Positions 8,435 through 17,151 are shown, counted from the first letter of the stretch. The stretch is 64,000 nt of DNA from Allobosea caraganae (GCF_003351345.1 NZ_QQTO01000005.1:62001-126000); one strand, 5' to 3'. Notes: generated by a model not told the origin, from the sequence alone. Numbers and translations are program-made.

Positions 8435-9103
8435 ATGCCGAAGATCTCAGACGAGAAGCGCGCCGCCCGCCGGGCCCAGATCCTCGCCGCCGCCTGGACC
8501 TGCTTCCAGAAGGAGGGGCTGCACGCGACGACGATGGACGACATCATCCGTACCTCCGGGCTCTCGGCCGGGGCGGTCTATTCCTACTATGCGAGCAAGG
8601 ACGAACTGATCCTGGCCGCGGTGACGAGCTCGCTCTCGGGCCTGAGCGCACTGGTCGAACCCATCCTCAAGGCCGAGCCGCTGCCGGCGCCCGACCAGTT
8701 CGTCTGGCAGGTCACCGCGACCATCGCGGGCTTCACGGCCAGGGGCGGCTATGACTTGAAGCGCATCGCACTGCTCGGCTGGAGCGAGGCGCAGCGCAAC
8801 GAGAGACTGCGCGCGACGATGCGGGGCTTCTACCTCGCGTTCCGCAGCCGGCTCGAAGAGGTGGTGGAGGCGTGGAAGCGCTCGGGCGTCGTCGAGGAGG
8901 CCGCCTCCGTGCAGGACACGGCGAAGGCGCTGCTCTCGATCATCCTCGGCTTCGTCGTGCAGGCGGCGATCCTGGGCGATGTCGATGCCGGCGCCCTCGC
9001 CAACGGCCTGACCGGGCTGCGCACCCCGGACACGCCGGCGCAGAAATCGGCGCAAGCGCTGCGGCGTCAATCGACCCTCAAGCGGGCCGTGCCGGAGCTG
9101 TAG
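8435..9103 (+). CDS. TetR/AcrR-family transcriptional regulator
   Basis: A 222-residue repressor. The N-terminal helix-turn-helix is clear: ARRAQILAAAWTCFQKEG, then TTMDDIIRTSGLSAGAVYSYYASKDEL (about residues 11-54). The remaining ~165 residues form the variable ligand-binding domain. It starts at the ATG at 8435, eight bases past a direct repeat of the operator. Divergence from the lactonase gene and the palindrome between them make it the likely local regulator of that gene and of itself. The ligand is unknown; a lactone would fit the context. Confidence 0.85.
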   Translation: MPKISDEKRAARRAQILAAAWTCFQKEGLHATTMDDIIRTSGLSAGAVYSYYASKDELILAAVTSSLSGLSALVEPILKAEPLPAPDQFVWQVTATIAGFTARGGYDLKRIALLGWSEAQRNERLRATMRGFYLAFRSRLEEVVEAWKRSGVVEEAASVQDTAKALLSIILGFVVQAAILGDVDAGALANGLTGLRTPDTPAQKSAQALRRQSTLKRAVPEL

Positions 9104-9224
9104 CCGGCCTCCGACACCGTCTTGACCGGATGTGCCGCAACAGCGCCCTAGACCGGCCCCAATTCATCGCCTAAGTCACTGGCGTAACTGCCTTCAGGGC
9201 AACTCGACGGGGCGCCATTCCATC

Positions 9225-10817
9225 ATGACCGTGACCGACCGCCGCCAGATCCTGGCCGGCCTCACTGCAGCCCTGAGCTTGTCCGCGGCGCCCTCCGCCC
9301 TGTTCGCGCAGCAGCCCGAGGCTCAGCCGGCGCCGGTTCCGGCGCCGCCGCAGCCGCGCTTCGGCTTCGAGGAGGTGGTGCGCCGGGCCCGCGAGGTCGC
9401 GGCTGCCCCCTACGAGCCCGGCCCGAGCCTGCCCGAGCCGCTGTCGAAGCTCGACTTCGACAGCTGGCGCGATATCCGCTTCCGGCCGGAACGGGCGCTG
9501 CTGGCGCAGGGCGGCTCCGGCTTCCGGATGCAGATGTTCCACCCCGGCTTCCTGTTCACGCGGCCGGTCGTGGTCAACGTTATCCGCGACGGCGTGCCGA
9601 CGCCGGTGCCCTATTCGGCCAACCTGTTCGACTATGGCAAGGTCAAGTTCGAGAAGCCGCTGCCGGTCAATCTCGGCTTCGCCGGGTTCCGCCTGCATTA
9701 TCCGCTGAACGACCCGCGCATCTTCGACGAGCTGATCTCCTTCATCGGCTCGAGCTATTTCCGCGTGCTCGGCCGCGGCCAGCGCTACGGCATCTCGGCG
9801 CGCGGGCTGTCGATCGGCGCCGGCCAGAACGGCGCCGAGGAGTTCCCGGTCTTCCGCGAGTTCTGGGTCGAGGCGCCTACCGCGGGGGCCGAGCGCGTCA
9901 CCGTCTACGCGCTGCTCGACTCGGCCTCCGTCTCGGGCGCGTACCGCTTCTACATCTATCCGGATGTCGACAGCGTGCTCGACATCTCGGTGACGCTGTT
10001 CCCGCGCAAGCCGATCGAGAAGCTCGGCCTGGCGCCGCTGACCTCGATGTTCTTCACCGGCGAGAACGATCGGCGCTTCCACGACGATTTCCGCAGCGAG
10101 CTCCACGATTCCGACGGGCTGATGCTGCATTCGCGCACTGGCGAGTGGATCTGGCGGCCGCTGCGCAACCCGCGCCAGCCGGTGGTCTCCTCCTTCGTCG
10201 AGCCCAACGTGCGCGGCTTCGGGCTGATGCAGCGCGACCGCAGCTTCGAGCACTATCAGGACCTCGACCTCGCCTACGAGCTGCGGCCCTCCTACTGGAT
10301 CGAGCCCCAGGGCGAGTGGGGCGAGGGCACGGTGGAGCTGATCGAGCTGCCGACCGGCGACGAATCCGTCGACAACATCGTCGCGCTCTGGGCGCCCAAG
10401 GTGCCGCTGGAGCCCGGCCGCGAGTTCAGCTTCGGCTACAAGCTGACCGCCATGCTCGATACCGAGGACATGCATCCAGGCGGTCGGATCATCAACACCT
10501 ATCAGGCCAAGCCGAAGGCGCTGGGTTCCGGCGAGGCGGTGACGGATGGGGCGCGGCGCTTCATCGTCGACTTCGCCGGCGGCGACCTGGCCTATTATCT
10601 CAAGCAGCCCGACAGGGTCGAGATCGTGCCCTCGATCGCCTATGGCCGGATCAACCGGGCCTTCATCGTGCCGAATCCGAAGACCGAGGGCTTCCGCGCC
10701 TTCATCGACATCGTCGTCGAGCCCGGCCAGGTGGCGGAGATGCGCGCCTTCCTGAAGAGCGGCGAGAAGACGCTGACCGAAACCTGGAGCTATCCTTGGA
10801 AAAACGAGGCGGCTTGA
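9225..10817 (+). CDS. Periplasmic glucan biosynthesis protein, MdoG/OpgG-OpgD family
   Basis: A 530-residue exported protein of the osmoregulated periplasmic glucan family. It has a twin-arginine-like signal (MTVTDRRQILAGLTAALSL, cleavage near ALFAQQ), then a Pro/Ala-rich linker, then the conserved beta-sandwich core (FGFEEVVRRAREVAAAPYE, RMQMFHPGFLF, YFRVLGRGQRYGISARGL, PSYWIEPQGEWGEGTVELIE). The Tat signal is more like OpgD than OpgG, so no symbol is given. The glucosyltransferase opgH is not next to it. The ATG at 9225 is chosen because the signal peptide begins there; an earlier in-frame start would bury it. Downstream lies a palindromic repeat. Confidence 0.88.
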   Translation: MTVTDRRQILAGLTAALSLSAAPSALFAQQPEAQPAPVPAPPQPRFGFEEVVRRAREVAAAPYEPGPSLPEPLSKLDFDSWRDIRFRPERALLAQGGSGFRMQMFHPGFLFTRPVVVNVIRDGVPTPVPYSANLFDYGKVKFEKPLPVNLGFAGFRLHYPLNDPRIFDELISFIGSSYFRVLGRGQRYGISARGLSIGAGQNGAEEFPVFREFWVEAPTAGAERVTVYALLDSASVSGAYRFYIYPDVDSVLDISVTLFPRKPIEKLGLAPLTSMFFTGENDRRFHDDFRSELHDSDGLMLHSRTGEWIWRPLRNPRQPVVSSFVEPNVRGFGLMQRDRSFEHYQDLDLAYELRPSYWIEPQGEWGEGTVELIELPTGDESVDNIVALWAPKVPLEPGREFSFGYKLTAMLDTEDMHPGGRIINTYQAKPKALGSGEAVTDGARRFIVDFAGGDLAYYLKQPDRVEIVPSIAYGRINRAFIVPNPKTEGFRAFIDIVVEPGQVAEMRAFLKSGEKTLTETWSYPWKNEAA

Positions 10818-10860
10818 TACTTCTACTGGCGTGGAAGAACGAGGCGTAGACCGCCTCCAC

Positions 10861-10951
10861 CGTCATTGCGAGCGCAGCGAAGCAATCCAGGGGGTCTCGC
10901 TCACCCGGTCCCCCTGGGTTGCTTCGTCGGCTGCGCCTCCTCGCAATGACG
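10861..10951. repeat. Palindromic repeat, family A, copy 1
   Basis: A 91-bp element bounded by CGTCATTGCGAG and its complement CTCGCAATGACG, with inner arms GAAGCAATCCAGGGGG / CCCCCTGGGTTGCTTCG. Five more copies occur in this window (27089, 32284, 33393, 52453 and 60888). It sits between the glucan gene and the convergent ridA-like gene. Confidence 0.85.
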
Positions 10952-10958
10952 GCGAGGG

Positions 10959-11342
10959 TCATGGTACGGCCGCGACGACCTCGATCTCGACCTTGAACTC
11001 GGGGAAGGTGAAGCCGGAGACGATCATCAGCGTCGAGGCCGGCGGCGGGGTGCCGACATGGGCGTCGCGCGATTCCATATAGGGCTTCATGTAGGTGCGG
11101 TCGCTGACATAGGCGTTGATGCGGATGATGTCGGCCAGCGTCATGCCGGCCTCGGCCAGGATCGCCGCGATGTTGGCGAAGCAGAGATCGGCCTGGGCGC
11201 GGGCATCCTCGGGGATCGTGCCGTCGGCGGCCGCGCCGAGCTGGCCGGAGCAATAGACCAGCCGCTGGCCGGCCGGCACTTCGACGCCATGGCTGTAGCG
11301 CGCGAAGGGCGGGCGGATCGAGGGCGGATTGAGCGGCTTCAT
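10959..11342 (-). CDS. RidA family (YjgF/UK114) protein
   Basis: A 127-residue protein of the trimeric RidA family, whose best-known members hydrolyse reactive enamine/imine intermediates released by PLP enzymes. Family features visible are YSHGVEVPAGQRLVYCSGQ at about 16-34, QADLCFANIAAILAEAGMTLADIIRINAYV in the middle and the C-terminal FPEFKVEIEVVAAVP, where KVEIE corresponds to the active-site strand. The usual active-site Arg is not evident where expected (YMES region), so it may belong to a divergent RidA subgroup. It is a single gene ending 8 bp from a family A repeat. Confidence 0.82.
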   Translation of the reverse strand: MKPLNPPSIRPPFARYSHGVEVPAGQRLVYCSGQLGAAADGTIPEDARAQADLCFANIAAILAEAGMTLADIIRINAYVSDRTYMKPYMESRDAHVGTPPPASTLMIVSGFTFPEFKVEIEVVAAVP

Positions 11343-11532
11343 GCGGGTTCTCCAGGTCCTATTCCGATTTAGCTAAAGCCGGGTCCGGAACCAAATCGGC
11401 TGGCGCAGGTTGGCGAGCGGCGGCTATTGGGCTCTTAAAGCCATTTGGGCACCAGCCGCGCTCATGCCACGTTCACGCGGCAGGGCTAAACTTGCGAATC
11501 AGATCAAGCGACTAACCAGGGGTGGACGCCGC

Positions 11533-12267
11533 ATGATGACCGGAGCTGCGAACCGGAACAGCCTCCTCAAGGCGGCATCGCTGCTGCCTTTGCTCGCGTT
11601 GACGGCCTGCGCCGGCTCGCAGCGCTTTTCCGGTGGCCCGTTCTCGAGCGAGCCGGCCTATAGCCAGCCGTCGCGGCCGAGCTATAGCCAGCCCGATTAT
11701 CAGCCGGCTCCGCCGATCGGCTCCGCGCCCGTGACCTCCGAGCCGCTGCCGCCTCCGGGTGGCTATCCGGCCGGGAACTATCCTTCCGCGTCGGCGCCGC
11801 TGCCGGCTTCCTCCGGCGGCCCGCTGCCGCCGCCGGGAGACCCGTACTACCAGCCCAGCCCGCCGCCATCGGCGCCGAACACGCCGCCGCCGCTCGGCAA
11901 CCCGGCCGGCGCGCCGCCTGCTCAGAGCGGCGGCCAGGTCGCGACGCTGGGCGCCGGCGCCGGATCGGGCCGTGGTGCTGTGACCTCGCGCGATGGCGTG
12001 GTCGGCAACTGGACGGCGCGCGAGGCGACCGGCACCTCCTGCCGCGTCCAGCTCTCGAGCTCGCCGACGCTCGACCTCTACCGCGCCAACGCGTCGGGCT
12101 GCGCCAATCGCGACCTGCAGAAGGTCAATGCCTGGGACTACCGCGACGGCGAGATCTATCTCTACCAGTCCGGCGGATCGGTGGTGGCGCGGCTGCGGGC
12201 CAGCGATGGCGGCGCGCTGAGCGGCGCCGTGACCAAGTCGGGCGCCGCCCTTTCGATGAATCGCTGA
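11533..12267 (+). CDS. Proline-rich lipoprotein with C-terminal protease-inhibitor (Inh) domain, Omp19-like
   Basis: A 244-residue outer-membrane-type lipoprotein. The lipobox LTAC places the lipidated cysteine at residue 26. A long Pro/Ser/Tyr/Gly-rich linker follows (about 30-150), then a ~95-residue AprI/Inh-like beta-barrel domain beginning GVVGNWTA, with a Cys pair in TSCRVQL and SGCANRD as in metalloprotease inhibitors. This architecture is that of Brucella Omp19. The first of two adjacent ATGs (11533) is used, with AGGGGTGG upstream. The gene is followed one base later by the 106-bp family C repeat. Protease inhibition is inferred from the domain. Confidence 0.85.
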   Translation: MMTGAANRNSLLKAASLLPLLALTACAGSQRFSGGPFSSEPAYSQPSRPSYSQPDYQPAPPIGSAPVTSEPLPPPGGYPAGNYPSASAPLPASSGGPLPPPGDPYYQPSPPPSAPNTPPPLGNPAGAPPAQSGGQVATLGAGAGSGRGAVTSRDGVVGNWTAREATGTSCRVQLSSSPTLDLYRANASGCANRDLQKVNAWDYRDGEIYLYQSGGSVVARLRASDGGALSGAVTKSGAALSMNR

Positions 12268-12268
12268 G

Positions 12269-12374
12269 CTAGATCGCCGTGCGTCCTATCGGACGCAAAG
12301 TGGCGATCTAGGCTTTTGTTATTGCATCGGATTGTTCCGAAAACCGGATTCCACTTTTCGGTCCGATGCTCTAG
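12269..12374. repeat. Palindromic repeat, family C, copy 1 (two hairpins)
   Basis: A 106-bp element. Hairpin 1 has outer arms CTAGATCGCC (12269-12278) and GGCGATCTAG (12302-12311) with inner GCGTCC/GGACGC. Hairpin 2 has outer arms GCATCGGA/TCCGATGC with inner CCGAAAA/TTTTCGG. It overlaps the stop codon of the convergent acetyltransferase gene. A near-identical second copy is at 44178-44283. Confidence 0.85.
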
Positions 12375-12982
12375 CGGGCGGCTCGGCCGAAGAAGGCGGG
12401 TCGCCAGAACTTGCGCTGCAATGACAGCGCCAGAGTCGCGAAGCCGCGCGCATGGTCGAAGGCCTCGTCGAGGATGGTGAAGGGCGTCGGGCCGCCGGTC
12501 GCGATCGTGCCCTCGACGTCGTTGTAGCCGCCGATCAGCTCCGCCTCGAACTTGCGGGCGAGCTGGCGCATCGCGGCGTTCTCGGGCAGGCAGGTCATGT
12601 AGAGCGTGCGGATGCCGCGGTTGCGCGCCGCGGTGATCAGGCGGGCGAAGAGCGCCTCGCCGATGCCGCGCCGGCGCCAGGCCTTCTCGACGCTGAAGGC
12701 GGCCTCGCCGGTCTGGGCGACGAGGTCCTCGAGCCCGCGCAGCTCGGCGGCGCCGCGAATCCTGCCATCCTCGATATAGGCATAGACCAGCCCGCCGACG
12801 CCGAAGGTGGTGGTGGCGTAGTTGGCCAGGAAGTCGTCGTTCACAGCCGTGCCGAAGCGCTCGCGGCGCGTCAGCGCGTCGAGCCGCAGCAGATGGGCGG
12901 TGAAGAGTTCGCGCTCCGCGGGCCAAAGCCGGCGGATTTCGCCTTGGACGGTCGTTGTGCCGCCCATTTTTGATTGAGCCAT
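12371..12982 (-). CDS. GNAT-family N-acetyltransferase
   Basis: A 203-residue acetyltransferase. The acetyl-CoA loop is visible as FSVEKAWRRRGIGEALFARLITAARNRGI (about 96-124), followed by LYMTCLPENAAMRQLARKFEAEL, which is the usual second half of the fold. The N-terminal third (RLDALTRRERFGTAVNDDFLANYA) is typical of a GNAT subgroup found beside stress genes in Rhizobiales. AGGAGT six bases before the ATG at 12982 supports the start. Its stop codon lies inside a family C repeat shared with the convergent lipoprotein gene. The substrate is unknown. Confidence 0.8.
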   Translation of the reverse strand: MAQSKMGGTTTVQGEIRRLWPAERELFTAHLLRLDALTRRERFGTAVNDDFLANYATTTFGVGGLVYAYIEDGRIRGAAELRGLEDLVAQTGEAAFSVEKAWRRRGIGEALFARLITAARNRGIRTLYMTCLPENAAMRQLARKFEAELIGGYNDVEGTIATGGPTPFTILDEAFDHARGFATLALSLQRKFWRPAFFGRAAR

Positions 12983-13140
12983 CGTTCACTCCTGATAGCG
13001 GCGCGATTGCCGCGCTGCTCTCCAGGAGGCGAATCTTCCCTAACTCGGTTGCGAAGATGCGCTGCGAATCATGGAATGCAAGTGGCGAGGCTGCGGCATT
13101 TTCGGGCGAAATGGCGGGTTTTCGCGCATGCCCGGAGGCT

Positions 13141-13737
13141 TCAAAGCCACATCGGCACGATCGAGGCCGCGAGCAGGAGGCCGAGCGCGCCGTTGAGCAG
13201 CCGCCATTGCCACGCGCTGCGCAGCAGACGGGCGAGCACGAGCCCGGCGAGGCACCAGAGCATCAGCGAAACCGCTGCGGTGACGCCGAAGGTCAGGCCG
13301 AGCAAGGTGGCGAGCTCGACCGGCCCGCTCGCCAGCGCGGCGAAGGAGGCGGCGGCACCCAGCGTCATCGCCCAGCCCTTGGGATTCTGGAACTGGACCC
13401 CGATGGCGGCGAGGAAGCCGGTCGGCCTGATGACCTTGGCATCGAGATGCGGCGGGCCGCTGCGGCCGATCTTCCAGGCGAGCCAAAGCAGGTAGAGCGA
13501 GCCCAGCGCCTTCATCGCGAATTGCAGCGAGGGCTGCGCCAGCAGCAGGCTCGCAAGTCCGGCGGCCGCGGCGACCGCCATCGTCGCGAGGCCGAGCGAT
13601 ATTCCGGCCATGAGCGGCAGCGAGCGGCGGAAGCCGAAATGCGCGCCCGACGCCGTGGCAAGCGTCGTCGACATGCCCGGCGTGATGGTCGAGACCGCCG
13701 CGAAGAGGAAGAGCGGCAGAAATTCCGCGAGTGTCAT
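13141..13737 (-). CDS. LysE/RhtB-family amino-acid exporter
   Basis: A 198-residue inner-membrane transporter with six hydrophobic segments. The family signature TITPGMSTTLATASGAHFG is at about 17-35, and QNPKGWAMTLGAAASF at about 118-133 is the second conserved region. Members export amino acids or homoserine lactone-like compounds by proton antiport. The start at 13737 (MTLAEFLPL) gives the normal N-terminus and has GGAG upstream; a longer start at 13776 is unlikely. It is divergent from a LysR regulator, the common LysE-LysG arrangement. Confidence 0.85.
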   Translation of the reverse strand: MTLAEFLPLFLFAAVSTITPGMSTTLATASGAHFGFRRSLPLMAGISLGLATMAVAAAAGLASLLLAQPSLQFAMKALGSLYLLWLAWKIGRSGPPHLDAKVIRPTGFLAAIGVQFQNPKGWAMTLGAAASFAALASGPVELATLLGLTFGVTAAVSLMLWCLAGLVLARLLRSAWQWRLLNGALGLLLAASIVPMWL

Positions 13738-13835
13738 GGCCCTGCTCCAGAAGTGAGCGGGCAGAGCTAGGCGCATGGCCGGTATTATGGAAACGAATGT
13801 TGGGTATATCAGGTATTATGAGTCATGATGGTGGG

Positions 13836-14702
13836 ATGCGAAACCTCGACATCGCCCTGATCCGAACCTTCGTCGCCGTCGCCGAGCATGCCAGCATGAC
13901 CGCCGCCGGCAACGTGCTGCACCTGACGCAGAGCGCCGTCAGCCAGCAGGTCAAGCGGCTGGAGGAGACGCTCGGCGTCGCATTGTTCGCGCGCGGCAAG
14001 CGCGGGCTTGCCGTCACCGACGCCGGCGAGCGCCTGCTCGGCCGGGCCCGGCGGCTGCTTAGCCTCAACGACGAGATCTGGACTGATATGACCGCCAAGG
14101 TCACGCGCGGCAGCGTGCGGCTCGGCGTGCCCTATGACCTGATCGGCACCAGCCTCGCGCCGGTGCTGAAGGCCTATGCCGACGCCTGCCCGCAGGTGGA
14201 GATCTCGCTGGTCTGCAATTCCTCGCCGCGGCTGCTCGAGGCGCTGGAGCGGGGCGAGATCGACATCGCCGTGATCGAGGAGCCGCTGGGCGCGAGCCGG
14301 GGCGAGTGCCTCGGCATCGAGCGGCTGGTCTGGGTCGGCGCGAAGGCGGGCGCGGCCCATCTCAAGCCGGTGCTGCCGATCTCGATGGTGGCCGATACCT
14401 GCGCCTTCCGGCCGGCCGTGCTCTCGGCCTTGCGCGAGCAGGGCCGGGAATGGCGCACCGTGTTCGAGAACGGCAATATCGAGGCGACGACGGCGACGGT
14501 GCGGACCGACCTCGCGGTGACCGCCTGGCTGGCCTCGACGGTACCAGGCGATCTCGACATCCTCGGCGTCGAGCAGGGCTTGCCCGAGCTGCCGCCCTTC
14601 GCGATCAACCTGCATCTCTCCCGCTCGGGAATGGACGTGCCGGCCACGGAGCTTGCCCGCCACATCCGCAACGGCCTCGTGCGGCAGCGACAGGCGGCCT
14701 GA
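13836..14702 (+). CDS. LysR-family transcriptional regulator next to lysE
   Basis: A 288-residue LysR regulator. The winged helix-turn-helix is at residues about 4-62 (LIRTFVAVAEHASMTAAGNVLHLTQSAVSQQVKRLEE), followed by a linker helix and a periplasmic-binding-like effector domain (RLGVPYDLIGTSLAPVLKAY...). The start at 13836 (MRNLDIAL) fits the family; an ATG at 13818 is also possible. The 98-bp divergent gap to lysE contains a near-repeated GGTATTATG / GGTATATC / GGTATTATG stretch that may be its binding site. It probably activates the exporter in response to its amino-acid substrate. Confidence 0.85.
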   Translation: MRNLDIALIRTFVAVAEHASMTAAGNVLHLTQSAVSQQVKRLEETLGVALFARGKRGLAVTDAGERLLGRARRLLSLNDEIWTDMTAKVTRGSVRLGVPYDLIGTSLAPVLKAYADACPQVEISLVCNSSPRLLEALERGEIDIAVIEEPLGASRGECLGIERLVWVGAKAGAAHLKPVLPISMVADTCAFRPAVLSALREQGREWRTVFENGNIEATTATVRTDLAVTAWLASTVPGDLDILGVEQGLPELPPFAINLHLSRSGMDVPATELARHIRNGLVRQRQAA

Positions 14703-14795
14703 GCTTTGTGGTGGGATGGCCCGGCGCCCGCCGGGCTTGCGGTTAGCCCGAGCCTGCCGTAACCGGGGCTTCCATCGCTTCTCTTCGCGCAGGCC

Positions 14796-15977
14796 ATGCC
14801 CGCAACGATCACCGAACGCTACGCTGCCCTGGTCGAAGCCGGCGCCATCGAGCGCGATCCGGCGCAGGTCGCCGTGGTCAAGCGCCTGGCGGCGCTGAGC
14901 GAGGCGCTGGCGGCCAAACGCCTGGCCAAGAAGAGCAGCGCGCTCGGCTGGCTCTTCGGCGGCAGCCGGCACGCCTCGGACAATCCCGTGAAGGGGCTCT
15001 ACATCTGGGGCTCGGTCGGCCGCGGCAAGACCATGCTGATGGACATGTTCTACGATTCCGTGCCGCTGCATAAGCGCCGGCGCGTGCATTTCCATGCCTT
15101 CATGGCCGACGTCCACGTCCGCATCCACGCCTATCGCCAGCGTCTGAAGTCCGGTGAGGTCAAGGAGCCCGATCCGATCGTCCCGGTCGCGGCCCAACTC
15201 GCGGAAGAGGCGGTGCTGCTCTGCTTCGACGAGTTCACCGTGACCGATATCGCCGACGCGATGATTTTGGGCCGGCTCTTCACCGCGCTCTTCGCGGACG
15301 GCGTCACCGTGGTGGCGACCTCCAATGTCGAGCCTTCCCGGCTTTATGAGAACGGCCTCAACCGGGCGCTGTTCCTGCCCTTCATCGCCTTGCTGGACCA
15401 GAAGGTCGAGACCATCCGCCTCGATGCCCGCACCGATTTCCGGCTGGAGAAGCTGGGCGGCGCGCCGACCTATCACGTCCCGCCCGACAAGGCGGCGAAG
15501 GAGGCGCTCGACACCGCCTTCCGCAGCCTCAGCGGGGTGGCGCAGGGCCAGCCGGTGACGCTCTCGGTCAAGGGCCACGAACTGCGCGTACCGCAGGCGG
15601 CGGGCAGCGTCGCGCGGGCCTCCTTCGCCGATCTCTGCGCCCAGGCCTATGGCGCCTCCGACTATATCGCGCTGGCGCAGCGCTTCCACTCGCTGATCCT
15701 CGACGGCATCCCGGTGATGGACCTGGACCGCCGCAACGAGGCCAAGCGCTTCATCATCCTGATCGACACGCTTTATGAGCACCATGTGAAGCTGCTCGCC
15801 TCGGCCGAGGCCGAGCCGCATGAGCTCTACAAGGCCGAGACCGGGCGCGAGGCCTTCGAGTTCGATCGCACCGTGTCGCGCCTGATCGAGATGCGCTCGG
15901 AGGAGTATCTCGCCCTGCCGCATGGCCGTGTGGACTCGGCGGCGAGCGACGATACCACCGGCTTGATCGATACGTGA
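14796..15977 (+). CDS. zapE: Cell division protein ZapE / AFG1-family ATPase
   Basis: A 393-residue AFG1/ZapE P-loop ATPase. The Walker A motif is GSVGRGKT (residues 72-79) and Walker B is LLCFDEF near 145-151. FHAFMADVH, VVATSNVEPSRLYENGLNR and the C-terminal DTLYEHHVKLLASAEAEP are family hallmarks. In E. coli ZapE modulates the FtsZ ring; mitochondrial AFG1 supports protein quality control. It is a single gene 93 bp after the LysR gene, with only a weak ribosome-binding site. It was formerly annotated as a generic AFG1-like ATPase. Confidence 0.92.
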   Translation: MPATITERYAALVEAGAIERDPAQVAVVKRLAALSEALAAKRLAKKSSALGWLFGGSRHASDNPVKGLYIWGSVGRGKTMLMDMFYDSVPLHKRRRVHFHAFMADVHVRIHAYRQRLKSGEVKEPDPIVPVAAQLAEEAVLLCFDEFTVTDIADAMILGRLFTALFADGVTVVATSNVEPSRLYENGLNRALFLPFIALLDQKVETIRLDARTDFRLEKLGGAPTYHVPPDKAAKEALDTAFRSLSGVAQGQPVTLSVKGHELRVPQAAGSVARASFADLCAQAYGASDYIALAQRFHSLILDGIPVMDLDRRNEAKRFIILIDTLYEHHVKLLASAEAEPHELYKAETGREAFEFDRTVSRLIEMRSEEYLALPHGRVDSAASDDTTGLIDT

Positions 15978-16030
15978 TGGCGATGAGAGGGGTGGGCTTA
16001 GCGGTGAAACGACCGGGTGGGCGGCGCTCT

Positions 16031-16200
16031 TCCCTTCTCCCCCTGCGGGAGAAGGTGCCCCAGCAGGGGCGGATGAGGGGTCGCGTTGCCCTCTCCGAAA
16101 TGCAGAGCATTCCATGTGCCGAACCTGGCAGCGTCGCGCGACCCCTCATCCGTCAGCGCTTTGCGCTGCCCCCTTCTCCCGCAAGGGGAGAAGGGGACGC
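16031..16200. repeat. Composite palindromic repeat, family E, copy 1
   Basis: Two hairpins built on CCTTCTCCC/GGGAGAAGG (16033-16055) and its counterpart at about 16170-16196 face each other. They are joined by an outer inverted repeat CGGATGAGGGGTCGCG (16070-16085) / complement (16137-16152). It fills the gap between zapE and a TetR gene. A related nested element is at 52375-52619. Confidence 0.75.
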
Positions 16201-16225
16201 GCGCGCCAGTTTCTAGGGGGGCGGG

Positions 16226-16825
16226 ATGCCGACGCGCGAGCCGAGCGAGACCCGCATCCTCACCGTCGCCAGCGAGCATCTGCGCCTGCATGGCCTCAAG
16301 CGCTTCACCGTCGTCGCGGTGGCGGAGGAGGCGGGCATGACTCATGCCAACGTCTACCGCTACTTCCCCTCGCGCGCCGCGCTGGTCGATGCGGTCGTCG
16401 ACGTCTGGCTCAAGGCGACCGAGCGTCGCCTCGCCGACATCGCCGACGGACCCGACCCGGCCGACGACAAGCTGGAGCGGCTGATCCTGGCGCTGGCCAA
16501 GGGCAATCGCGACCTGCTGACCGAGGACCCGCACCTGTTCTCGGCGCTGTCCCAGGCAGTGGCGAAGCGCCATGCGATCAGCCGGCGCAACCGGACCCGC
16601 GTCAGGGCGCTGTTCGAGCGCGTCATCGACGAGGGCATCGCGTCCGGCACCTTCGAGCCGCGCGACCGCGACAAGGCGATCGCCTACGTCATCGACACCA
16701 CGCATCGCTTCATCCACCCTGCCGCACTGGAGCTGGAGGCGGACGTTCCGCAGGCCTCCGTCGATGCCAGGTTGTCGACGCTGATCCGGGTGGCGCTGCG
16801 AGTGCTCGCGACCGGGATCGTGTGA
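16226..16825 (+). CDS. TetR/AcrR-family transcriptional regulator
   Basis: A 199-residue regulator. The helix-turn-helix is FTVVAVAEEAGMTHANVYRYFPSRAAL (about 27-53) after the first helix ETRILTVASEHLRLHG. The C-terminal domain (QAVAKRHAISRRNRTRVRALFERVIDEGI) looks like the TetR_C_7 group. A purine-rich GGGGGGCGGG lies just before the ATG at 16226. It is flanked on both sides by repeats and has no obvious target gene next to it; the TCA operon starts 406 bp downstream in the same direction. Ligand and regulon are unknown. Confidence 0.83.
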   Translation: MPTREPSETRILTVASEHLRLHGLKRFTVVAVAEEAGMTHANVYRYFPSRAALVDAVVDVWLKATERRLADIADGPDPADDKLERLILALAKGNRDLLTEDPHLFSALSQAVAKRHAISRRNRTRVRALFERVIDEGIASGTFEPRDRDKAIAYVIDTTHRFIHPAALELEADVPQASVDARLSTLIRVALRVLATGIV

Positions 16826-16842
16826 GAGTCTGCCCGCGAAAT

Positions 16843-16968
16843 CTACTGGCGCGGCCGTCTGACGCGGCCGCCTGCGCCTCCTGTGCTCACGTACTGATGT
16901 ACGCTCCGCTCCGGTTCTCGACGGCCACGCCAGCCAGCTCACGCCAGCGAATTCTCAGGCAGGCTCTG
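16843..16968. repeat. Palindromic repeat, family D, copy 1
   Basis: A 126-bp element with stems GGCCG/CGGCC (loop TCTGACG) and CGTAC/GTACG (loop TGAT), then a conserved CTCCGGTTCTCGACGGC stretch and CTCACGCCAGCGAA. The same length and order occur at 43264-43389 with compensating base changes in both stems. In the 16826-17231 gap it is followed by an AT-rich patch (16969-17010) and the mdh leader; no gene is visible there. Confidence 0.75.
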
Positions 16969-17127
16969 AAAAAATCGCGCTACAAATTACAAAAAACGTA
17001 AATCGTCATTTTTCTGCTGCCGTAACGGCCCTACGCGGGCGCGTTCTTAAGAATCCGTCCAAAGCTTTGATATAGCGGGAAGAACATGGCCGGTCAGCGC
17101 CATGGGCCGGGCGCTTCCATCAAATTG

Positions 17128-17151
17128 CCGCAACCTGATTCAGGGTTGCGG
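17128..17151 (+). promoter_or_regulatory. Hairpin in the mdh 5' region
   Basis: Perfect 8-bp stem CCGCAACC / GGTTGCGG with an 8-base loop, about 80 bp before the mdh start. It lies where the leader of the TCA operon mRNA would be. No known riboswitch consensus is recognised. A sigma70-like promoter is probably nearby (GATATA at about 17069) but is not certain. Confidence 0.4.

Noticed and set aside
13809..16115. Open frame of about 770 codons on the minus strand
   Set aside because: Antisense to the LysR and zapE genes; no recognisable motif, and composition typical of shadow frames.
16031..16200. Possible CRISPR-like or tandem array
   Set aside because: The repeats are inverted hairpin pairs, without regular direct repeats and spacers; no cas genes occur.
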